The notes: generated from the letters alone by a model not told the origin. A DNA stretch of 64,000 nt from Candidatus Gastranaerophilales bacterium (GCA_910587245.1 CAJULX010000001.1:1-64000), one strand, 5' to 3'; shown: positions 53,247-63,472, counted from the stretch's first letter. A program made the numbers and translations.

Positions 53247-56200
53247 TAGAATATACTCTTTGCTGTCATTAATATATCTTCTTCGATTTTGTCCAATTTA
53301 TCCATTGGCAAATTTATACCATTATCATCAAGAAAATCAAATATATTATCCTCGATCTCTTGTTTAATATTATTTATCAGAACTGTATTGTATTGCCAAC
53401 CTGGTTTTTGTGAACTTCTAAAAGTATTTTTTATTGATATTGCTAATCTACCTAGTTGATTGTCAATTTCATCATTTTCATTAATTTTTATTATTTGTTC
53501 AAGTTCTAATTTTAGATTACCATAGAATCCCTTTGATTCATCATCATCTGAAATTATTGCAGGATATTTATTCCCAACAAAGCCTTTTTCATAATCTTTT
53601 TCTAAATCCTGCATTTGTGCCAAATATGCTTCTTCATTTCTTGATCTGTTGTATTCGGCAATCGTTTGATCAAGCCTTTGTCTAAATGTCATATATAAAA
53701 TAGGATCTTTTTCTCTATTTTCTGACAAACTTGTGGAGATATTGTTCACCATAGCTTCTGCTTTAGCTCTTTTGGATGGGAGTTTATTGAGTTCTTTTTC
53801 CATTGTTTCTTTGTCTGATAAATACAATGGATTTATAACTATTTCATCAGCTTCGGCTGAAACAAATTGATTCAACAAATTCTTTATAGATGATTCATAG
53901 ACCGAAAAATCAACAGTTTCACCAAATCTTAGTTTTATTCCACTTCTAAGTTTTTGTAAGTATACATAATCTTTCTGTAATTTTTGAATTTCGTCAATAC
54001 CAATACTTTCATACACATTATAATTACTTACAGCAGTATCCAAAGAGCTAGAAAAATTAAGTAACTTTTCATAAAAATTTTTTCTCGTTTCTTCATCTTT
54101 GAATAACAATTGAATTTCTTCTGTATCATCTGTATTATGACCATCAAAGAATTTCATCACTTCACTATGATTAGAATACAATTCTTTTTTAATATCTTCT
54201 GGGCCGTATATTGTTTTTCGAATATCATCCTGATCATATTCGTTCATTCCTGATTCTTTATCTGTATATAAATCCATAGCAGAAGTTAAATTTTCAAATA
54301 TTCCATAAAAATCAACTATTCTGCCATTCTTCTTACCTGGGAACACACGATTTACACGAGCAATAGCTTGCAATAAATTATGTGTTTTCATAGATTTATC
54401 TATGTACAATACCTGTGCAACTGGAGCATCGAAACCTGTTAACAGTTTGTCTTTGACTATTAATATGTCAATGTCTTCTCCATCTGTAAAACTATTTTTT
54501 GCCCAATCTTCATACGCTTCATAGTTTTGTCCATATAAAGGTTCTATCTCAGTTTTAAAGAAATTTGCGATTTTATCTTTGTCATTGCTGCCTAAATCTT
54601 CTCCTTCGGCTTTTATTTCTGGAGAAATTACGACTGCGGATTTCATTCTTAAGTTTCTTAAAAGCTTGTGTAATTCAACTGCACTTACCCTAGATGATTC
54701 GGCAATCATAGCTTTAAAACCGTTCGGCTTGATATATCGCTCATAATGTTGTTTTATTGCATAAGCAAGACAAGTTAATCTTGGCATAGTTTGAGCAATA
54801 CTTGCAAAGCGACTATACTTTCTTTTTAAGTCTTCTTGCTGCATTTCGGTTAAACCAATTAAACTTTGTTCTAAATATTGGTCAATTGCATCACCGGTAG
54901 TTTTTTGCGGAATTTTACGACCTTCATATACAAGCGGAACAATAACTTTATCTTCTTCTGCCTTGTTTATTGGATAACTATCAATTAATGGTCCAATACG
55001 TTTGTATGTATTTTGTTTCTCTGTTTTTAATAACGGCGTTCCCGTAAATCCAATCTTAACAGCATCCGGCAAAACATCTGTCATAAAATTATGAAAATTA
55101 CCACTCTGAGTTCTATGGCACTCATCAATCAAGACAAATATGTTTTTATCATTCAGTTTTGTTTTTTGTTTTGCAGCCTTTTCAAATTTATGAATAACTG
55201 TTGTTATGAGAGTTTCCCCTTCGTCTTTTAACAAATCTATTAAACCTTTTCCCGTTTTTGCTCTTGCGGGACTCATTTGTGTATTTGAAAAATTATCTCT
55301 TAACTGCTTATCCAAGTTTATTCTGTCATTAACAAGCACAAACCTAGGATTTTTAATTCCCGAATTTTCTTCTTGAGATATGGCAATAATCTTTTTGACT
55401 AGCATTACCATTGTTAAAGATTTGCCACTGCCTTGTGTATGCCAAATTACACCATTTCTAGTTCCTTTGTCATCGTTTAAGGTAATACGTTCGATAGTTT
55501 TTTGAATTCCAAAAAATTGTTGATAACGTGCAACTTTTTTTACATTGTTATCATAAAGCGTAAAATATTGTATTATCTCAAACAATCTTTCAGGTGTTAA
55601 TAATGCAATAATGCTTTTATCTTGCTCTTTTGGGACTCTGCCTTTAATATATTTGTCTAATTGTTCATTTATCCATTTGGTATTTTTTTCTTTCCAAGGA
55701 ACAAAATATTCAAACTTTGTACCACAGGTACCATATTTAAAACTATGCGGATTCATTGCAATAACTAATTGTGTAAATTTAAATAAATGCGGGATTTCAT
55801 CTGCTTTCCAGTTTTTAATATTTTGTTTTATACCCTCATCTATACTTACTGCAGATTTTTTGCATTCTATTACAACCAGGGGAATTCCATTAACAGTTAA
55901 AATAATATCGGGACGTCTTTTAGAACGATCCAACTTTTGAACAGAAAATTCTTCTGTAACTCTTAAAATATTATTTTCAGGATGTTTCCAATCTATAAAT
56001 TTTAAATCAAATGAAGACTTGCCGCCATCATACAAATCTTCTTCGTAGCTTTTCCCATACGTCAAAAGATCATAAATTTCTTTCGATGTTTTCATTAGAC
56101 CTGATTGCAAAGGAATATCAATATCGGAAATAGCGCGCGCAATATTGCTTGAAGAAAATTGGAATTTTTCTCCTTTGTAGTCATATCTTTGACTTTTTAA

Positions 56201-56362
56201 AAAATTCATTAAGTCATCTTTTAATATGACACTATATAAGCTGCCACGCTGCTTTTCGACTTCTGTTGGAGAAATATATATCCATCCCAATTTTTCCAAC
56301 AATTTAATTGCGGGTTCTTGGCTTTCTGGTTTTTCGTTATGTTGATAATGATTTAATGTCAT
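53246..56362 (-). CDS. hsdR: Type I restriction endonuclease subunit R (HsdR)
   Basis: 1038 aa motor and nuclease subunit of an EcoR124-like type I system. N-terminal nuclease with Asp152 (PDIIL) and E166-x-K168 (IECKK). Superfamily 2 translocase with Walker A TQGSGKSL (309-316), DECH box (413-416), GFTGTPL motif III region and a QAIARVNR motif VI region. The C-terminal helical part binds the methylase core. It cleaves unmethylated DNA after translocation. No lesion seen. Confidence 0.95.
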   Translation of the reverse strand: MTLNHYQHNEKPESQEPAIKLLEKLGWIYISPTEVEKQRGSLYSVILKDDLMNFLKSQRYDYKGEKFQFSSSNIARAISDIDIPLQSGLMKTSKEIYDLLTYGKSYEEDLYDGGKSSFDLKFIDWKHPENNILRVTEEFSVQKLDRSKRRPDIILTVNGIPLVVIECKKSAVSIDEGIKQNIKNWKADEIPHLFKFTQLVIAMNPHSFKYGTCGTKFEYFVPWKEKNTKWINEQLDKYIKGRVPKEQDKSIIALLTPERLFEIIQYFTLYDNNVKKVARYQQFFGIQKTIERITLNDDKGTRNGVIWHTQGSGKSLTMVMLVKKIIAISQEENSGIKNPRFVLVNDRINLDKQLRDNFSNTQMSPARAKTGKGLIDLLKDEGETLITTVIHKFEKAAKQKTKLNDKNIFVLIDECHRTQSGNFHNFMTDVLPDAVKIGFTGTPLLKTEKQNTYKRIGPLIDSYPINKAEEDKVIVPLVYEGRKIPQKTTGDAIDQYLEQSLIGLTEMQQEDLKRKYSRFASIAQTMPRLTCLAYAIKQHYERYIKPNGFKAMIAESSRVSAVELHKLLRNLRMKSAVVISPEIKAEGEDLGSNDKDKIANFFKTEIEPLYGQNYEAYEDWAKNSFTDGEDIDILIVKDKLLTGFDAPVAQVLYIDKSMKTHNLLQAIARVNRVFPGKKNGRIVDFYGIFENLTSAMDLYTDKESGMNEYDQDDIRKTIYGPEDIKKELYSNHSEVMKFFDGHNTDDTEEIQLLFKDEETRKNFYEKLLNFSSSLDTAVSNYNVYESIGIDEIQKLQKDYVYLQKLRSGIKLRFGETVDFSVYESSIKNLLNQFVSAEADEIVINPLYLSDKETMEKELNKLPSKRAKAEAMVNNISTSLSENREKDPILYMTFRQRLDQTIAEYNRSRNEEAYLAQMQDLEKDYEKGFVGNKYPAIISDDDESKGFYGNLKLELEQIIKINENDEIDNQLGRLAISIKNTFRSSQKPGWQYNTVLINNIKQEIEDNIFDFLDDNGINLPMDKLDKIEEDILMTAKSIF

Positions 56363-56377
56363 ATTTTATCCTTTTTG

Positions 56378-57328
56378 CTACAATTTTATTTCAATGAATG
56401 GCAATATATTCCATTGGTCATATATATTTTCTACAACTTCCCCATTATGAAAAGGAAACGATTTTGAGTAACATCCAGAATAACTTCTTTCTCCTTCTAT
56501 AATTGGAATATAAAAATCCATACTATTTTCAATTCTATAATCAAGTGAGCTCTTTATTAAATTGGAACAAACATCGTCTTTTTCATATAAATAGCGAGGT
56601 GAATACCTTATTGCAAATAATATTATATTTGCCGCTATTGCATTTATACAATTTTCCAATGTTGCCAAATGAAAATGTTTATCAATATTGTGTTTTAATT
56701 GATTATAAGCATAATACCATAGTATTGATTTTGATGGCTCTTCAGGTTTCCAATTTTCAAATGGACAACACTTATATGGATTTGCATAACCAACAAGTGA
56801 TAATTTATATTTTGTTAAATCAATATAATCTGTTAATTTAACATAATCATTCATTCTTTTGTTTTTGCCAAAGTTATATTTTTTTAAACTGCATTCAAGG
56901 TCTGAGCAAGCAAGAAATAACAATTCTCTTGCTTTATGGCTATATGCTTTTAACCCTTCTTTTGATGGTTCAACGAATAACAATAGTTCTTGCAATTTTT
57001 GAACAAGAATTCCCAAATCTCTTTTTGCTCTGTATGCTTCAGCGACAGTAAAATCGAGTTCTTTTTCGATACTATTTTGCATTAAAGGTTTCCAAATGTG
57101 TTTATATTTAACACCTATTTCTATATTCTCTTTTTTTAATATCGGATATTTATAGGCGTTTTGAATAATTTTTTCAATATTATAGCTGTTATCGCATATT
57201 AACTGAGCTCTTATTTGCGGAGCATAATCAGCATAAACAACTTGCAAAAACACATTTTGTTTTTTGTTATTTTGATATGCAATGAGAAGCATTCCGTCTT
57301 TTTTAGCAAAATAAACGTCGGTTTTCAT
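56378..57328 (-). CDS. HEPN-like protein embedded in the RM operon
   Basis: 316 aa from the ATG after GAGGTG (the frame starts 4 codons earlier). A beta-rich N-terminal ~85 residues is followed by helices. ARELLFLACSDLECSLKKY (133-151) and WYYAYNQLKHNIDKHF (204-219) match the pattern of HEPN-like families that carry a YN-x-(L/V)-KH motif instead of canonical RxxxxH. RNase activity is therefore only a hypothesis. It sits between hsdS and hsdR with gaps of 1 and 15 nt. Confidence 0.6.
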   Translation of the reverse strand: MKTDVYFAKKDGMLLIAYQNNKKQNVFLQVVYADYAPQIRAQLICDNSYNIEKIIQNAYKYPILKKENIEIGVKYKHIWKPLMQNSIEKELDFTVAEAYRAKRDLGILVQKLQELLLFVEPSKEGLKAYSHKARELLFLACSDLECSLKKYNFGKNKRMNDYVKLTDYIDLTKYKLSLVGYANPYKCCPFENWKPEEPSKSILWYYAYNQLKHNIDKHFHLATLENCINAIAANIILFAIRYSPRYLYEKDDVCSNLIKSSLDYRIENSMDFYIPIIEGERSYSGCYSKSFPFHNGEVVENIYDQWNILPFIEIKL

Positions 57329-57329
57329 T

Positions 57330-58562
57330 TTACACCTCATTAACCCTTACAATTCCGGTTAACAGCAATTGAGCGAGTGATTTTTTAAGTTGTTTATATT
57401 GTTTAAGTTCCAGCTTTTGATATTTAATCTGATTTTCTATGTTATCCATTAATGTAATTATTTTTTGTTGTTCTAACTTATTTGGAATATTGATTATAAA
57501 ATCTGTCAACATAGGTAATCTTAAAGAATTAACTGTCGCCCTTGCTGTATATTTCAGCGCGTGTCTTTCAAAAAATTCTAATAAATAGTAATAAATATAT
57601 CTACCCAATGCACCCTTAAAGTCACTTATTTTGTAAACTCTTTGGTGATAATCAAATTTACCATTGATATAGTGAAAAATTCTACCAATTTCTCCATCTC
57701 CGGGTATTAAAATTGCTTCACCATCGTACGTATACTTATTACTTCGTTCGATTATTTTTGACCGGACATAAAATGGATAGTTGCCATCAATAATTTTATC
57801 TTGAGTATTACTATTTCCGGTTTGAATTTTAGCTATGTTACCTAACTTCTCTAATTTATTGTTTGTTTTGTTTTTGGTATTAAAAAAATTCAATAAATTA
57901 AATCTTATATATTTTTGCTCTTTTGTTTTTTCAACTAATAATTTTTCTTTAAGTCTTATAATCTTATCGCAGCAGCTTAAAATCTCAGCAATTTTTTCCT
58001 GCTCTATTTTAGATGGTTGAGGAATTGGCATATTCATAAAATCATCATCTGTTATGTTGAGTCGATCATGTCTTGCTCCTTGATTTGAAACACTTTTCAT
58101 ATACCTATGCCAATAATTTGATTTAAAGTAGTTTTCGATAAATTCACTATTTTTATCTTTTTTTGCACGAAAGACAGTATATAATGGTGATGATATTCCA
58201 TTTTTAGCTAAATGATTTCGATTTATAGGGCCTGCAGGAGCATTTGAAGATATTCTTGGATTATACATAAAATCACCATCTTCAACAATATAATAGCCAT
58301 CAGCATTGTCATTGTTAATGATTTCACGAGCAAAATACTCATCTTGCAATATTACACCTTGCGTAGCAGAATTTGTAAGTACAGGCAAATTAGCATTATT
58401 TGTATTTTTAGTTTTAACTTTATCAAATAAGTTTTTTAGCTTTTTAATATCCCAATCAGCAGGATAAAAATATCCCCAACAGCATTTGTACCCTTCTGGA
58501 ATCTCACCTTTATTTATCAAATTTATTTTATTCTTAATTTCTTGTTTTTTATTCATTTTCAT
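57330..58562 (-). CDS. hsdS: Type I specificity subunit with two TRDs (HsdS)
   Basis: 410 aa. TRD1 ~25-180 (WDIKKLKNLFDKV...NMPIPQPS), conserved helix KIEQEKIAEILSCCDKII ~185-215, TRD2 ~235-360 (KLEKLGNIAKIQTGNS...DFIINIP) and a second conserved helix LEQQKIITLMDNIE to the end. Each TRD recognises one half of a bipartite site. It overlaps the preceding gene by 14 nt. Confidence 0.92.
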   Translation of the reverse strand: MKMNKKQEIKNKINLINKGEIPEGYKCCWGYFYPADWDIKKLKNLFDKVKTKNTNNANLPVLTNSATQGVILQDEYFAREIINNDNADGYYIVEDGDFMYNPRISSNAPAGPINRNHLAKNGISSPLYTVFRAKKDKNSEFIENYFKSNYWHRYMKSVSNQGARHDRLNITDDDFMNMPIPQPSKIEQEKIAEILSCCDKIIRLKEKLLVEKTKEQKYIRFNLLNFFNTKNKTNNKLEKLGNIAKIQTGNSNTQDKIIDGNYPFYVRSKIIERSNKYTYDGEAILIPGDGEIGRIFHYINGKFDYHQRVYKISDFKGALGRYIYYYLLEFFERHALKYTARATVNSLRLPMLTDFIINIPNKLEQQKIITLMDNIENQIKYQKLELKQYKQLKKSLAQLLLTGIVRVNEV

Positions 58563-60258
58563 TATCCTCTATTTTTTTTGGATAAAGATCTATATCATTT
58601 ATCCAAGTTAATTTGACTTTAAATCCAAATGCTTGTAAATTTTCTATTTTTTCTATTAAGGTCATTTTACTCAAAAATGTTAACTCATTTACTTTTTTTG
58701 AGTTTATAATCAAATAATTTACAGTTGCACCTACTGGAGTATCGGAAATATTTATACCTGTAGCAACTTTAACTTTATTTATATAATTTTCCGTATCCAT
58801 CTTATATGCTCTTGCTGAAGCATATCCTTGAGCAAATAAATGAGTAAGCTTATCTGCAGATGTTCCAATTTTTGCATGGATAAATTCTTTGCCATTCTGA
58901 TTGTATGAATCACAAACTTCTATTGGGTCACCGTCAATATTGATTAATTTTTTATCTAGTAATATATATCCATTGGATTTTGCAAATTCAATATTAAAAA
59001 GACCTTCTCTTGGAATTTTTTTATCTGTCGAATTTTTGTATTTGTCAGTTTTTGTATAGTTTATTATTTCTTTAATAGTATTTATTTTAATATCTTCTTT
59101 TAATACAAAATTCTTATCTGTTATATTCTTAATTATATTATTTATTCTGTTATATTTATTTTCTTCAACTTTGTGCCATATTTCATTTGACAAAATATAA
59201 ATTCCGTCCTCATATTTAAATTCGCCATACAATGCTTCTAAAATATTCCAACATTTGCAAATATTATCATCTTCATCCAATAAAATTACGTAGTCATTTT
59301 TTAAATCTTCCAAAGCAGGATTATTTTTTAGATTTAAATAATCATTTAAATCTAATTTTGTATATGGTTTTTCGTCTTTATCAAGATTACCATCAATTTT
59401 ATATTTCACTCCGCTAATACGCATAAAATCATAATCCATCTCTGGCTCAAATAAATATATTTTATTATTTTTATCTAACAATTTTTTACAAAGTGATTCA
59501 TACAATTCTTCCGATTTGTCTTTTTTTACTGGTTGCAATCCTTTAAATAATAATGCTACTTGTTCGTCTGTAATACTATTATATAATTCTATAAGTTCTA
59601 TAATTCTTTTATCTAAATGCTTTATACATGGTATTTCGTCTTGTTTAAATTTTAATTTAATATTTAGAGGTCCATATTTGCCTATAACAGAAGAAAAATC
59701 TGTTGATCCTTTATCCGCTAATAAATTTAGCTCTCTCATTGCTTCATCCGAGTCTAATAATGAAAATAAGGTCTCTTGGTCTATTTCATTTGCAAACATT
59801 CTGTTTTTATTAACGGGATCACCTTCTATACTTCTCGATTGAGCAATTTTTACTCTGGCTTGTTTATTTAACAAGATTTTTTGTGCAACAAAAATTCCAA
59901 AAGTATTATTGATTTTATCTTTTATGATATTATGCCTTCCTTGACCAAAATTTATCGCAAAAGTATAATTATTGTCGTTATAATTAACTTCTTTTATGAT
60001 TGTTAATCCTTCAGAAATAGTTTTATTATAAAAATTTTCTATTTTGGGTTTCTTCAAAACTTTTTTTTGAAAATCCTTTAACCACTTTGGATAATCTTTG
60101 TACCCGTTTTTCTTATACAATATGTAATTGCAATCTCTTAATATAATATTTTCTTCTTTGTAATCAGAAATAAAGATTTCTAAATTATCCTTTGTGCAAT
60201 CTTCTGTTAATAATGAGATCGTTAGAGGAACACTAATATATTTAACCTTTTGTGTCAT
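58549..60258 (-). CDS. DUF6119 / TIGR04141-like protein, sporadically distributed
   Basis: 569 aa soluble protein. Features that recall TIGR04141 (DUF6119) are the N-terminal ISDYKEENIILRDCNY, central QARVKIAQSRSIEGDP and LADKGSTDFSS, and C-terminal IHAKIGTSADKLTHLFAQGYASARAY. The family is found patchily beside restriction and defence genes, with no known activity. It overlaps RhuM by 1 nt and hsdS by 14 nt, so it is coexpressed with the methylase. It has no visible catalytic motif. Confidence 0.75.
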   Translation of the reverse strand: MTQKVKYISVPLTISLLTEDCTKDNLEIFISDYKEENIILRDCNYILYKKNGYKDYPKWLKDFQKKVLKKPKIENFYNKTISEGLTIIKEVNYNDNNYTFAINFGQGRHNIIKDKINNTFGIFVAQKILLNKQARVKIAQSRSIEGDPVNKNRMFANEIDQETLFSLLDSDEAMRELNLLADKGSTDFSSVIGKYGPLNIKLKFKQDEIPCIKHLDKRIIELIELYNSITDEQVALLFKGLQPVKKDKSEELYESLCKKLLDKNNKIYLFEPEMDYDFMRISGVKYKIDGNLDKDEKPYTKLDLNDYLNLKNNPALEDLKNDYVILLDEDDNICKCWNILEALYGEFKYEDGIYILSNEIWHKVEENKYNRINNIIKNITDKNFVLKEDIKINTIKEIINYTKTDKYKNSTDKKIPREGLFNIEFAKSNGYILLDKKLINIDGDPIEVCDSYNQNGKEFIHAKIGTSADKLTHLFAQGYASARAYKMDTENYINKVKVATGINISDTPVGATVNYLIINSKKVNELTFLSKMTLIEKIENLQAFGFKVKLTWINDIDLYPKKIEDNENE

Positions 60259-61271
60259 TATTTATTCCTTCCTGGCTTGTTTTCTGCAATCATCTCATGC
60301 TCGATAGCTTCTAATTCTTTTAAATCTTCTGCATCAGCTTCTAATGCTTCTTGCTTTTTGCGTGCTTCGTCAAATTCAAGATAACGTTTTTTAGCAATTT
60401 CGTTAGCTTGTTTTCTTGAAATTGCCCCTTTGCCTTTTAAAATTTCGTAATCATTAAAACTTAAGAAACCATTGACTTTTTCTTTCCAATCACTTATTGA
60501 AAGTTGTCTTCTTCTTTGAACTTGATTTTCAGCATAGTCCAAAAACATTGTAACAAGTCTATCCAACTCTTTAATTTCATTTTGTTGAAGATAATTTTTT
60601 GCTATAATTGCATCATGCTTGCGAACCCTAGAACCACTCCAATTTGTAAGGTTCATATTCGGTTTGGTAGCATCTGCTCGATTTACTATTATTTCTGCTG
60701 CAGTATTATTCGTAACTGCGTGCAAGAGTTTGTTCTGAACTTCTGCAAAAAAGTCATTTGATGTCTTTAAGTCATCTTTATAATCTACGCTTAAAGCAAA
60801 TAAATCACGGACTTTTTGATAAAATCTTTTTTCGCTTGCACGAATTTCTCTGATTTTTTCAAGGAGTTCATCAAAGTAATCCCAACCGCCAGGATTTTTT
60901 AATCTTTCGGTATTAAGGACAAATCCTTTAATAATATATTCTTTTAAGGTCTGAGTTGCCCATCTTCTGAATTTTATGGCAATTGCAGAATTAGTTCTGT
61001 AACCGACAGCCAAGATAATATCAAGGCTAAAATATTCTACAGGTTTGTCGGAATTTGCAATGTGCATTTTTTGCACATTGCTTTTTTCATCAACTTCTCC
61101 GTCTTCAAAAATATTTTGAATATGGCGAGAAACTCCCGATCTATGTATATTATATAGCTGTGCTATTTTTTCTCTATCAAGCCATATTGTTTCATTTTCT
61201 AGGTCAAGTTGTATATCGAGTTTGCCATTTGGTGTCTCATATATAATTAATTCTTTTTTGTCGTCTTCCAT
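60258..61271 (-). CDS. RhuM family protein
   Basis: 337 aa. N-terminal HTH-like region (LDREKIAQLYNIHRSGVSRHI), the RhuM hallmark SLDIILAVGYRTNSAIAIKFRRWAT near 85-110, LKEYIIKGFVLN, then a Fic-like-associated helical C-terminus. RhuM was named from Salmonella pathogenicity island 3 and is common inside type I RM loci; its activity is unknown. It begins directly after hsdM (no gap). Confidence 0.9.
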   Translation of the reverse strand: MEDDKKELIIYETPNGKLDIQLDLENETIWLDREKIAQLYNIHRSGVSRHIQNIFEDGEVDEKSNVQKMHIANSDKPVEYFSLDIILAVGYRTNSAIAIKFRRWATQTLKEYIIKGFVLNTERLKNPGGWDYFDELLEKIREIRASEKRFYQKVRDLFALSVDYKDDLKTSNDFFAEVQNKLLHAVTNNTAAEIIVNRADATKPNMNLTNWSGSRVRKHDAIIAKNYLQQNEIKELDRLVTMFLDYAENQVQRRRQLSISDWKEKVNGFLSFNDYEILKGKGAISRKQANEIAKKRYLEFDEARKKQEALEADAEDLKELEAIEHEMIAENKPGRNK

Positions 61272-62837
61272 CTATACCCCCAAGCCTAGTTCTTCTAAAT
61301 ATTTATTTAGTTGTGTTTCGACTTCTGCAAGTTCTATTTTGATATTTTTGATATTATTTCTAACTTCATCAATATCAATAATTTCTTCTTCCTCAAAAGT
61401 ATCAACATATCGAGGAATATTTAAATTAAAATCGTTTTCTTTGATTTCATCAAAGGTCGCAAGATATGAGAATTTTTCAATGGTTTTCCTATTATCATAA
61501 ACATCTATAATATCTTGAATATTCTTATCTGTTAGTTTGTTTTGAGTTTTATCTTTAATGTATCTTCCTTCGCCTGATGCATCTATAAATAAGACACTTT
61601 TATCTGTCCTATTCTTTTTAATTACCAATAAGCAAGCCGGAATTGATGTACCAAAGAATAAGTTTTCAGGAAGCCCGATGACCGCATCCAACAAGTTTTC
61701 TTCTATAACTCTTTTTCTAATAATGCCTTCTGAAGCACCTCTAAACAATACCCCATGAGGAACAACCGCAACCATTCTTCCGTTAGGTTGTAAACTATTT
61801 ATCATATGTAACAAAAATGCCCAGTCACCTTTACTTGATGGAGGTACGCCCCAGTCAAACCTGTTATATGGATCAAGCTTTGCTTCCATTTTAAATTTCT
61901 TATCTTTTTTCTTGTTATTGCCGTCATTTTCGCCGCCAGGGTTAAATCCTTCTGCCCATTTATCCTGAGAAAATGGCATATTGGCAACAACTACATTAAA
62001 CTTCATTAAATTCCCGTCACTATCAAGGTGAGCAGGATTTGCTAACGTGTCACCCCAAGCAAGTTTTGCATCCATAATGTCGTGAATAAACATATTCATT
62101 TTACCCATTGACCAAGAAGAGCCGTTCATTTCTTGTCCATAAATGGCTACTTGTTTAACTCCAGCATATTTTGCTGCTCTTATCAATAAAGAACTTGAAC
62201 CGGATGTCGGGTCATAAATACTGTCTCCTGATTTTGGTTTTGCAATTTGCGCCATCAGCTCTGATACCATCATCGGAGTAAAGAATGAACCTGCCTTTTT
62301 ACCTGCTTGACTTGCAAATTCACCAATCATATATTCAAAGGCATCGCCAAGAACATCTGAAGCAACTTGATTTTCTTTTACTTCAATCATTGAAGGCCTT
62401 AGATTCAGCGGCTTAAAGTCTTCAAGCAGATTTCTTAATGTTGTAGCTTTTTGCTTTGAGTTACCTAAATTAGCTTCACTATTAAAATCTACGCTTCTAA
62501 ACACACCTTGTAATTGTGCATTATTATCCTCTATTGCACGAAGAGCAGCATTGATTTTTTGCCCTATTTCAGAATCATATCTGTTATCATAAAGGTAATC
62601 AAAAGACTGTTCCTCTTGAAGGACAAAAGGTAATCTTGATTTCGCTCTTTCAAGCCTTGCTTCATTGTTATATTTGTCTTTTAAATCATTAAAATTTTCC
62701 GTATATGTGTCGCTTAAATATTTAACAAACAACATAGATAAAACGTAGTCTTTATAATTTGCAGCATCAATTATGCCTCTAAAAGTATTGGCACCACGCC
62801 ATAAAGCTGCTTCAATATCAGATTTTGTAGTTTTCAT
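61272..62837 (-). CDS. hsdM: Type I DNA methyltransferase subunit (HsdM)
   Basis: 521 aa N6-adenine methylase subunit. N-terminal helical domain ~1-165, SAM motif I YDPTSGSSSL (208-217) and catalytic motif IV NMPF (286-289), with Met in place of the first Pro of NPPF. The C-terminal helical tail EVETQLNKYLEELGL contacts HsdS. The hsdS-half stop and hsdM ATG share bases (TAATG). Confidence 0.94.
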   Translation of the reverse strand: MKTTKSDIEAALWRGANTFRGIIDAANYKDYVLSMLFVKYLSDTYTENFNDLKDKYNNEARLERAKSRLPFVLQEEQSFDYLYDNRYDSEIGQKINAALRAIEDNNAQLQGVFRSVDFNSEANLGNSKQKATTLRNLLEDFKPLNLRPSMIEVKENQVASDVLGDAFEYMIGEFASQAGKKAGSFFTPMMVSELMAQIAKPKSGDSIYDPTSGSSSLLIRAAKYAGVKQVAIYGQEMNGSSWSMGKMNMFIHDIMDAKLAWGDTLANPAHLDSDGNLMKFNVVVANMPFSQDKWAEGFNPGGENDGNNKKKDKKFKMEAKLDPYNRFDWGVPPSSKGDWAFLLHMINSLQPNGRMVAVVPHGVLFRGASEGIIRKRVIEENLLDAVIGLPENLFFGTSIPACLLVIKKNRTDKSVLFIDASGEGRYIKDKTQNKLTDKNIQDIIDVYDNRKTIEKFSYLATFDEIKENDFNLNIPRYVDTFEEEEIIDIDEVRNNIKNIKIELAEVETQLNKYLEELGLGV

Positions 62838-63472
62838 TATATTTCTCCTTTAATTAATTTTTCTTGTATTATTTCATTTTGAATTTTTTGTTGTTCTAAT
62901 AGTTTTGACAATAAATTCTCTTCCCGTTTCATCAGTTTTGCAATTTCAATTAGTTTATTCTGTTTTTGTAATGTTGGAATGCAAATTTCAACATTTTCTA
63001 TTGAGCTTGTTTTTATTGACCTCAGTTGAAAACCTTCTTCTAGTTTTTCAACTTGATTTATAAAATCTTTATTTTGCATAACTAATTGTAAATACTCAGG
63101 TATAATATTATTCTTGGCATTGTCGTTTAATCTTATTATGCCAAATTGAGAAGGAACAACAATATTTTCTTGCGAATCGTTTATTAGACATGTTTTTAAT
63201 GGCGAGAACAATCTAATAAGTATATCACTTTTGACAGTTAAATATCTATCTGTTAGTTTATCTTTACTAATAAAACCATCACATTGATCTTCATCTAAAT
63301 TTCCTTGATCATCAATAGAGCGTAATGTAACGGTTTTATACCGATAAGTTTCCTTTGTTGAGATTTTTTCCATTACATTTTGTTTGATTAACTCGAGTTG
63401 TTTTGCACCTGCTCGTGACAAAACAAGTCCCATTTGAATATTTGCAACATCTTTTAGTTTTACTTTTTTCAT
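62837..63472 (-). CDS. Half-size specificity subunit with one TRD
   Basis: 211 aa from MKKVKLKDV, with AAAGGAA upstream; a longer frame to 63637 overlaps the previous gene in another frame and is not used. One TRD ~1-155 (KLKDVANIQMGLVLSR...SSIENVEICIP), then one conserved helix (LQKQNKLIEIAKLMKREENL) to the end. Half-S proteins can dimerise to form a functional specificity unit with a palindromic target. It starts upstream of hsdM, opposite to the usual hsdM-hsdS order. Confidence 0.85.
   Translation of the reverse strand: MKKVKLKDVANIQMGLVLSRAGAKQLELIKQNVMEKISTKETYRYKTVTLRSIDDQGNLDEDQCDGFISKDKLTDRYLTVKSDILIRLFSPLKTCLINDSQENIVVPSQFGIIRLNDNAKNNIIPEYLQLVMQNKDFINQVEKLEEGFQLRSIKTSSIENVEICIPTLQKQNKLIEIAKLMKREENLLSKLLEQQKIQNEIIQEKLIKGEI

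Noticed and set aside
55611..55940. 109-aa plus-strand frame inside hsdR
   Set aside because: Antisense shadow of conserved HsdR sequence.
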